A DNA stretch of 5,564 bases from Candidatus Shapirobacteria bacterium CG09_land_8_20_14_0_10_38_17 (lineage in GTDB: Bacteria > Patescibacteriota > Microgenomatia > 0-14-0-10-38-17): positions 1 to 5,564 of the forward strand of contig PEZH01000052.1 of NCBI GenBank assembly GCA_002774085.1, in the 5' to 3' direction. The translations under genes were made by a program, and so were the position numbers. Below the pieces are notes generated by a model. The model was not told the DNA's origin. It was given only the letters and a program-made list of their open reading frames with translations, and searched no databases. Position 1 is the first letter of the stretch, and every line of letters starts with the position of its first letter. Below are positions 1 through 4,082 of the stretch, in pieces.

Positions 1-69
1 CTTGTCCAGAGGACTCCAGAATCAATGGTTTACGGATTTATAACCTGGATTCTGGGCAAGCCAGAATGA
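1..69. repeat. Composite palindromic intergenic element, copy A (cut by window edge)
   Basis: This is the right part of an element that begins before the window. It shares the string CTTGTCCA followed by GAGGACTCCAGAAT with copy D at 3750-3793, but lacks the 22-bp module that separates these two strings in D. Inverted arms CCAGAATC (16-23) and GATTCTGG (48-55) enclose a 24-nt spacer. The right end folds again as ATTCTGG-GCAAG-CCAGAAT (49-67). The terminal motif CCAGAATGA (61-69) is the reverse complement of the left ends of copies B, C and D. Bases 56-69 are the exact reverse complement of 2023-2036 in copy C. It encodes no protein; any function is unknown. Confidence 0.75.
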
Positions 70-82
70 AGGTAAGGATCTG

Positions 83-102
83 ATCCTGATTTTCATCAGG
101 AT
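83..102. repeat. Short hairpin with an 8-bp stem
   Basis: ATCCTGAT (83-90) pairs perfectly with ATCAGGAT (95-102) across a TTTC loop. The right arm belongs to the 16-mer at 91-106 (TTTCATCAGGATGACG), which recurs with one change at 257-272. No T-run follows on the + strand, so it is not a classic terminator. It lies between copies A and B and may be the remains of another small repeat. Confidence 0.5.
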
Positions 103-121
103 GACGTAATACCATTCAGTC

Positions 122-209
122 GTCATTCTGGGGATCCGCTGGCTGGGGCGGAGACTCCAGAATCGGTTAATGGCAGATTCTGGTCCGCCAGCTGGCGGAC
201 CAGAATGAC
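122..209. repeat. Composite palindromic intergenic element, copy B (complete)
   Basis: The ends form a perfect 10-bp inverted repeat: GTCATTCTGG (122-131) and CCAGAATGAC (200-209). Inside are two palindromic halves. The left runs from ATTCTGG (125-131) to CCAGAAT (157-163) around a TCCGCT/GGCGGA stem (135-140, 147-152). The right is the perfect palindrome at 177-206. CCAGAATC (157-164) and GATTCTGG (176-183) join them as another inverted pair with an 11-nt spacer. Bases 128-163 are the reverse complement of 2085-2120 in copy C with one mismatch in 36. The element has no coding capacity. It resembles REP or MITE-like non-autonomous repeats, but no known family is claimed. Confidence 0.85.
177..206. 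repeat. Perfect 30-bp palindrome (right half of copy B)
   Basis: The 30 bases equal their own reverse complement: ATTCTGGTCCGCCAG followed by CTGGCGGACCAGAAT. In DNA this could extrude as a cruciform, and in RNA it could form a long hairpin with almost no loop. No T-run follows on either side, so an intrinsic terminator is not supported. Confidence 0.9.
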
Positions 210-217
210 AGTGTAAA

Positions 218-232
218 CAAGCCAAAATGACA
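218..232. repeat. Degenerate end of a copy A/D-type element
   Basis: CAAGCCAAAATGACA differs by one base from the CAAGCC-AGAATGA right end seen in copy A (57-69), and it is close to the right end of copy D (3817-3829). It stands alone, so it is probably a decayed remnant left of recJ. Confidence 0.4.
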
Positions 233-256
233 ATAACAATAAGGAATAGTTCTGTT

Positions 257-272
257 TTTCATCAGGGTGACG
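257..272. repeat. Second copy of a 16-bp dispersed repeat (also 91-106)
   Basis: TTTCATCAGGGTGACG matches TTTCATCAGGATGACG at 91-106 at 15 of 16 positions and in the same orientation. The copy here lacks the upstream arm that makes a hairpin at 83-102. It sits just upstream of the candidate recJ -10 box. Function is unknown. Confidence 0.5.
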
Positions 273-280
273 ATCAACAA

Positions 281-286
281 TATAAT
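281..286 (+). promoter_or_regulatory. Candidate -10 box of the recJ promoter
   Basis: A consensus TATAAT hexamer lies 36 bases before the recJ start codon in a very AT-rich stretch. Standard geometry would put transcription start near 293 and give a leader of about 30 nt. No convincing -35 box is seen; TTTCAT at 257-262 is a poor match with an 18-bp spacer. AT-rich sequence makes chance matches likely, so this is tentative. Confidence 0.4.
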
Positions 287-322
287 AATATATCTTTAAT
301 AACAATTTAATTTTATTTTACC

Positions 323-2005
323 ATGAAACAGTGGCAAGTTTTGCATAAGGCTAGGGGTAAAAGTTTGACTCAACGCCGCCAGGAAATTATTGAGGCAATT
401 TTAAAAAACCGAAAAATTAAAGAAAGAAAGGAATTTTTTGAACCCTCTTCTCCCCTTAAAATTGGCCCCGCCGATTTGGGAATAAGCCTAAAGGAATTAG
501 CTAAAGCTAAGAAACGCCTTTTGTTAGCAAAGAAAAGAGGTGAACAGATTCTAATTTGGGGTGATTATGATGCCGATGGTATTTGCGGAACGGCGGTTTT
601 ATGGGAAGCGCTTTGGGAAAATGGATTTGATGTTTTACCGCATATCCCCAAGAGAAGTGAAGGATATGGTTTGAATGAGAAAGTTTTTTCTAAAATCAAA
701 AAGAAACACCCTAATATTGGTTTGGTGATAACGGTGGATAACGGTATTGTTTCTTATGACAGGGTAGAAGAGATAGCAAAATTAGGGGTTGAATTTATTG
801 TTACCGACCATCATATTAAAGAAGAGAAAATGCCCAAGGCGGTGGCAATTATTTGGAGTAAAAAAGTGTGCGGGGCGGCGGTAGCTTGGTTTTTGGCGCG
901 GGAATTTACGAGACCAAAAGGCAATGGGTTGGAATTAGTTGCCTTGGCGACGGTGGCTGATTTTATGCCCCTACTATCAATAAATCGCAGTTTGGTACGG
1001 TATGGCTTGCGTTGTTTGCGGCAGACAAAACGAATAGGTTTATTGGCGCTATATAAAGAGGCCGGTTTAGTTAAGGAAAACTTAGAGGCTTATCATATAG
1101 GTTTTATAATTGCTCCTCGTTTAAATGCGATGGGAAGGTTAGCGGAAGCAATGGACTCTTTGCGCCTTCTTTGTACTAAGGATCGAGCTAGGGCTCGTCA
1201 ATTGGCTCAAAAAATAGGCAAAGCCAATAGGGAAAGACAGGCAAAGATGAATAAAGTATTTTTAGGGGCGGTGGAAAGAATTCGTCAAGATGGTAAAGAA
1301 GAAAATAAACTACTTTTCGTTCATTCTCCTTCTTTTCATTCCGGGGTGATTGGCTTAGTGGCGGGAAAATTAGTGGAGAAATTTCATCGGCCGGCAGTAG
1401 TGGCTGGTGAGGAGGGCGCCTTTACTAAGGCTTCTTGCCGTTCAATTAAAGGTTTTAATATTATTATGGCAATAAGGCGGTTGGATAAATATTTAATTGC
1501 CGCCGGCGGTCATCCTCAAGCGGCTGGATTTACTGTTAAGACAAAGGATTTGCCTGCAGTTGAGGAAGAACTACAGAATATTGCCGAAAAAGAAATCAAT
1601 AAGAAAAGTTTAATTCCTAAGCTTGAAATTGATTGCCAGCTTAATTTTGCCGATTTAAACTTTTCTTTGTTTAGAGAAATAGAGCGTTTCGAGCCTTTTG
1701 GTTTTGGTAATTCAAGACCTATATTTAAGACTGCCAATGTTATAATTAAAGGAGTAAGGCAGGTAGGTAACAGTAATAACCACTTAAAGTTTATCTTAGA
1801 TGACCCGGCTACCGAGAAGATAGAGAACATAGAAGCTGAAGAAGTTAATTCGGTACTAAACGGCATTGGGTTTGGGATGGGTAATTTAGATTTAAGAGTT
1901 GATGACAGAATTGATATTGCCTATAGTTTGGTGGTTGATGAATGGAATGGGAGAAAGAATCTGGAATTGAGGGTAGAAGAGATAAGGAAAATTTCTAATT
2001 TTTAA
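323..2005 (+). CDS. recJ: Single-stranded-DNA-specific exonuclease RecJ
   Basis: A 560-residue cytoplasmic DHH/DHHA1-family 5'-3' exonuclease that degrades single-stranded DNA in recombinational and mismatch repair using divalent metal. The length is normal for the family (E. coli about 577). Visible motifs, in order: DYDADG (81-86), RSEGYGLN (111-118), VDNG (138-141), DHH (162-164), ATVADFMPL (209-217), PRLNAMGRL (265-273), the DHHA1 segment HSGVIGLVAGKL (339-350), the RSIKGFN stretch (373-379) and the GGHPQAAG signature (395-402). An OB-fold follows, with PFGFGN at 458-463. All metal-binding acidic and His motifs look intact, so activity is expected. One oddity is that the segment between the DHH motif and CGAAVAW (183-189) is shorter than I expect from well-studied bacterial RecJ. 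The ATG is the first start codon after an in-frame stop (308-310); no Shine-Dalgarno precedes it. Element C begins 16 bases after the stop. Confidence 0.95.
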   Translation: MKQWQVLHKARGKSLTQRRQEIIEAILKNRKIKERKEFFEPSSPLKIGPADLGISLKELAKAKKRLLLAKKRGEQILIWGDYDADGICGTAVLWEALWENGFDVLPHIPKRSEGYGLNEKVFSKIKKKHPNIGLVITVDNGIVSYDRVEEIAKLGVEFIVTDHHIKEEKMPKAVAIIWSKKVCGAAVAWFLAREFTRPKGNGLELVALATVADFMPLLSINRSLVRYGLRCLRQTKRIGLLALYKEAGLVKENLEAYHIGFIIAPRLNAMGRLAEAMDSLRLLCTKDRARARQLAQKIGKANRERQAKMNKVFLGAVERIRQDGKEENKLLFVHSPSFHSGVIGLVAGKLVEKFHRPAVVAGEEGAFTKASCRSIKGFNIIMAIRRLDKYLIAAGGHPQAAGFTVKTKDLPAVEEELQNIAEKEINKKSLIPKLEIDCQLNFADLNFSLFREIERFEPFGFGNSRPIFKTANVIIKGVRQVGNSNNHLKFILDDPATEKIENIEAEEVNSVLNGIGFGMGNLDLRVDDRIDIAYSLVVDEWNGRKNLELRVEEIRKISNF

Positions 2006-2014
2006 TTTCTAATT
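1990..2014. repeat. AT-rich tandem repeat at the recJ stop codon
   Basis: AATTTCTAATT occurs at 1990-2000 and again at 2004-2014, a 14-bp period spanning the recJ stop. The embedded 13-mer CTAATTTTTAATT (1995-2007) recurs exactly at 4051-4063, just upstream of the aspS -10 box. It may be low-complexity gene-end sequence rather than a functional site. Confidence 0.4.
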
Positions 2015-2021
2015 ATCAATT

Positions 2022-2170
2022 GTCATTCTGGCTTGCTTTATCCCTGTATTAAATGGTACAGGATCCGGAATCCGCCAAAAGATGATTCTGGAGTCTCCGC
2101 CCCAGCCGGCGGATCCCCAGTCAGCCTCGCCGGCTAGGCGGGCCAGCCTCGCCGGCTAGGCGGGAATGAC
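2022..2170. repeat. Composite palindromic intergenic element, copy C, with two inserted 22-bp modules
   Basis: The element starts with GTCATTCTGG (2022-2031) and ends with GAATGAC (2164-2170). Its left half matches the copy A arm (2023-2036 against the reverse complement of 56-69) and contains a CCTGTA/TACAGG stem (2043-2048, 2057-2062). CCGGAATC (2065-2072) and GATTCTGG (2084-2091) flank an 11-nt spacer, the same spacing as in copy B. The right half, 2085-2120, is a reversed copy of B (35 of 36 bases), with TCCGCC/GGCGGA pairing at 2096-2101 and 2108-2113. A 44-base tandem insert (2121-2164) interrupts the terminal arm; removing it restores CCCCAG-AATGACGACT exactly as in B. The element fills most of the recJ-rel spacer and ends 26 bases before the rel start codon. 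Confidence 0.85.
2121..2164. repeat. Tandem pair of 22-bp GC-rich palindromic modules
   Basis: Two 22-base units, 2121-2142 and 2143-2164, differ only at their first base (T or C). Each contains the near-palindrome GCCTCGCCGGCTAGGC, centred on GCCGGC, followed by GGG. A third unit, identical to the second, lies at 3758-3779 in copy D. Copies A and B lack the unit at the matching positions. The boundaries are clean, which suggests whole-unit gain or loss. Confidence 0.85.
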
Positions 2171-2196
2171 GACTCTATTAATGTGGTATTAGCCTT

Positions 2197-3699
2197 ATGG
2201 TTGTAAAAAAATTAAAACCAATTACCATCGGCGAGCTTATTAATGAGGTTCGCAGTTATAATCCCAATGCCGATTTTGATTTAATTAGGAAGGCTTATCG
2301 GTTAGCGGAAAAGGCTCATCAAGGTCAAAAGCGGTTATCGGGTAGCCCGGTAATTAGCCACTGCTTGACCACTGCTAATCTTTTAGCCGATTGGAAGTTA
2401 GATTCAGCTTCCATCGCCGCTGGACTGCTTCACGATACTGTTGAAGACAGTAATTTTACTCTGGAAAAAATTAAGAAAGAAGTGGGGGAAAGTGTGGCCG
2501 CTTTAGTTGATGGGGTCACTAAGGTGGGGCATTTAAAGATGAGAGGTTCTGTCAGCGAGGAGTTTATTGAAACGCTGCGCAAGATGTTTTTAGCGATGTC
2601 GCGCGATCTGCGGGTGGTGATTATTAAAATTGCTGATCGCTACCATAATATGCAAACCCTTCAGTATCTTCCTGCCGATAAGGCTAAGGGAATTGCTCAG
2701 GAAACTTTAGAAGTTTATGCGCCTTTAGCAGAGCGGTTGGGGATCGGGGAAATTAAGGGGCAGCTGGAGGATTTATCTTTCTCCTATGTTTATCCTAAAG
2801 ACTATCGGTGGGTAAAACAATATGCGGCGTCTTATTATAAAAAAGCTGAGGAGCAGATTGAAAAGGTGAGAAGAGAGCTTTTAACTGCCTTAGCTCACGA
2901 AAGCCTTCGTGTAGAAATAAACGGTCGGGCAAAGCATTTTTACAGTCTTTGGCGCAAACTTTTGCGACCGGAGATTAATAAAAATATTGAGGAAGTATAT
3001 GACCTGATGGCTTTGCGGATTTTGACCGACCGGGTAGCGGATTGTTATACTGCCTTGGGAGTAGTTCACAAGCTTTATCGGCCGGTTCCCTATTTGGGTG
3101 TGCGCGATTGGATTGCTCAGCCTAAGCCTAATGGCTACCAGTCAATTCACACCAATGTTTTTTTGGGTGACGGTCGGATTATTGAGGTACAAATTCGCAC
3201 CCATCAGATGCATGAGCAAGCCGAATACGGTATTGCCGCCCACTGGTATTTGGCCCAATTAAAATTAAAAAATAAGCTGACCTCTAAGAGTATTGATGAG
3301 GGAAACTTCTTTTCCCCGGCCCAAAAAATGGTTTGGGTACGCCAATTGGCTACTTGGCAAAGAGAAATTATTGATTCGCATGAATTTATCAACTCGGTTA
3401 GGTTTGATGCTCTAAAACGTAGAATTTTTGTTTTTTCGCCTAAGGGTGATGCTTTTGATTTACCTGAGGGAGCAACGCCGGTTGATTTTGCTTATGCGGT
3501 TCACACTGATTTGGGTGATAAAGCAGCGGGGGCGAAAGTGAACGGGAAAATGGTTACTCTTAATTATTGCCTGAAAAACGGCGAGGTGGTAGAGATATTA
3601 ATTAATAAGAATAGGAAACGGCCCTCTGAAGATTGGCTCGATTTTGTGGTAACCAGGCTGGCAAGGAAAAAGATAGGCCAGAAAATAAATGGTAAATAA
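2197..3699 (+). CDS. rel: Bifunctional (p)ppGpp synthetase/hydrolase, RelA/SpoT family, short form
   Basis: A 500-residue cytoplasmic enzyme that makes and degrades the stringent-response alarmone (p)ppGpp from ATP and GDP/GTP. The N-terminal HD hydrolase domain looks active: AHQGQKR (40-46, H41), HD (79-80), ED (83-84) and KIADRYHNM (144-152, D147 and N151). The synthetase domain carries GRAKHFYS (243-250), YDLMALRI (268-275, D269), PKPNGYQSIHT (309-319) and EVQIRT (330-335, E330), then AEYGIAAHW (342-350). A TGS domain follows (about 408-470; VFSPKGDAFDLPEGATPVDF). The protein ends at residue 500, where family members of 700 or more residues continue into helical, zinc-finger-like and ACT domains, so these are absent. 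The ATG is the first start codon after an in-frame stop at 2179-2181; there is no Shine-Dalgarno and only a weak upstream TATTAA (2176-2181). It may be read through from recJ. I cannot tell which activity dominates in the cell. Confidence 0.93.
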   Translation: MVVKKLKPITIGELINEVRSYNPNADFDLIRKAYRLAEKAHQGQKRLSGSPVISHCLTTANLLADWKLDSASIAAGLLHDTVEDSNFTLEKIKKEVGESVAALVDGVTKVGHLKMRGSVSEEFIETLRKMFLAMSRDLRVVIIKIADRYHNMQTLQYLPADKAKGIAQETLEVYAPLAERLGIGEIKGQLEDLSFSYVYPKDYRWVKQYAASYYKKAEEQIEKVRRELLTALAHESLRVEINGRAKHFYSLWRKLLRPEINKNIEEVYDLMALRILTDRVADCYTALGVVHKLYRPVPYLGVRDWIAQPKPNGYQSIHTNVFLGDGRIIEVQIRTHQMHEQAEYGIAAHWYLAQLKLKNKLTSKSIDEGNFFSPAQKMVWVRQLATWQREIIDSHEFINSVRFDALKRRIFVFSPKGDAFDLPEGATPVDFAYAVHTDLGDKAAGAKVNGKMVTLNYCLKNGEVVEILINKNRKRPSEDWLDFVVTRLARKKIGQKINGK

Positions 3700-3730
3700 A
3701 ATTACTATATTGTTGTATTGCTAAGGAGTT

Positions 3731-3830
3731 GTCATTCTGGAGACTATGGCTTGTCCACCAGCCTCGCCGGCTAGGCGGGGAGGACTCCAGAATAATCTTT
3801 TGGTAGATATCCTGGACAAGCCGGAATGGC
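3731..3830. repeat. Composite palindromic intergenic element, copy D, with one 22-bp module
   Basis: Ends are GTCATTCTGG (3731-3740) and CCGGAATGGC (3821-3830), an imperfect inverted pair. A perfect 10-bp inverted repeat lies inside them: GGCTTGTCCA (3748-3757) and TGGACAAGCC (3813-3822). CTTGTCCA (3750-3757) and GAGGACTCCAGAAT (3780-3793) match copy A exactly but are separated here by the 22-bp module. The element starts 31 bases after the rel stop codon. The hairpin is not followed by a T-run, so termination is not supported by sequence alone. Confidence 0.8.
3758..3779. repeat. Single 22-bp GC-rich palindromic module inside copy D
   Basis: These 22 bases are identical to the second tandem unit of copy C (2143-2164) and sit between TCCA and GAGG. 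In copy A the flanking strings are directly joined (1-8 then 9-22). The junction is unambiguous because neither module end base matches the flank it would slide into. Confidence 0.85.
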
Positions 3831-3888
3831 AAGGAAAATACCAAGAATATTGAGATGACTCATCCTGAGGACTCGGAATTCGTAGAAG

Positions 3889-3990
3889 TTAAAAGAAATT
3901 CGTCCGCCAGAGGCGGGCTGAAATTTCAGTGAGCCAGAGGCGAACTAATTTCTCTTTTAATTTCATCCTGCCAATGGCGGGATAATTTCT
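3889..3990. repeat. Second hairpin-rich repeat family in the rel-aspS spacer
   Basis: Three degenerate units, each with an AATTTC-like separator and a short GCC/GGC hairpin, lie in a row. The hairpins are CCGCC-AGA-GGCGG (3904-3916), GCCAGAGGCG (3933-3942, a direct repeat of 3906-3915) and TCCTGCC-AAT-GGCGGGA (3966-3982). A perfect 12-bp palindrome, CTGAAATTTCAG, sits between the first two (3918-3929). Outer arms TTAAAAGAAATT (3889-3900) and AATTTCTCTTTTAA (3947-3960) are inverted copies apart from a 2-base gap. It does not share the CATTCTGG motif of copies A-D, so it is a separate family. Together with copy D it fills much of the 383-base gene-free stretch 3700-4082, in which I see no gene remnant. 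Confidence 0.65.
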
Positions 3991-3998
3991 ATATTTAT
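3966..3998 (+). terminator. Possible weak rel transcription terminator
   Basis: A 7-bp stem (TCCTGCC, 3966-3972, with GGCGGGA, 3976-3982, one G-U pair) with a 3-nt loop is followed by a T-rich but interrupted tail to about 3998. It lies about 270 bases after the rel stop and 84 bases before aspS. The tail is not a clean T-run, and the hairpin also belongs to the repeat array, so the call is weak. Confidence 0.25.
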
Positions 3999-4067
3999 TT
4001 ATCATTTGTCATTTGTTTGGAATAGAGACTAATCGCCAATTCTTTTACTCCTAATTTTTAATTATGG

Positions 4068-4076
4068 TGTTATAAT
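4068..4076 (+). promoter_or_regulatory. Extended -10 promoter of aspS, predicting a leaderless mRNA
   Basis: TGTTATAAT is a perfect extended -10 (TG, one base, TATAAT at 4071-4076). With the hexamer ending at -7, +1 falls at 4083, the A of the aspS ATG, so the transcript would have no leader. There is no Shine-Dalgarno and no room for one. The -35 is weak: TTTACT (4044-4049) matches 4 of 6 but its 21-bp spacer is too long. Extended -10 promoters often do without a -35. This suggests that aspS is transcribed independently of rel. Confidence 0.65.
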
Positions 4077-4082
4077 CAATTT

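Noticed and set aside
177..206. Intrinsic terminator at the palindrome
   Set aside because: No T-run follows the hairpin on either strand.
22..305. Small reverse-strand reading frames in the upstream region
   Set aside because: They lie across repeat copies A and B, are rich in repeat-derived residues and show no recognisable protein motif.
1516..1866. Reverse-strand reading frame of 116 codons inside recJ
   Set aside because: It is antisense to the conserved RecJ DHHA1 and OB-fold region and has no independent support.
3723..3835. Target-site duplication (AAGGA) flanking copy D
   Set aside because: AAGGA occurs at 3723-3727 and 3831-3835 but is not adjacent to the left end, and copies B and C show no consistent flanking duplication.
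3602..3844. Reverse-strand reading frame across the rel 3' end and copy D
   Set aside because: It combines antisense of the TGS region with repeat sequence; no family likeness.
3889..3990. CRISPR-like array of repeats and spacers
   Set aside because: Units are short, degenerate and unevenly spaced, spacers are themselves similar, and no cas gene is present.
4064..4075. Leader peptide upstream of aspS (ATG at 4064)
   Set aside because: It reads only three codons before TAA and lies upstream of the predicted transcription start.
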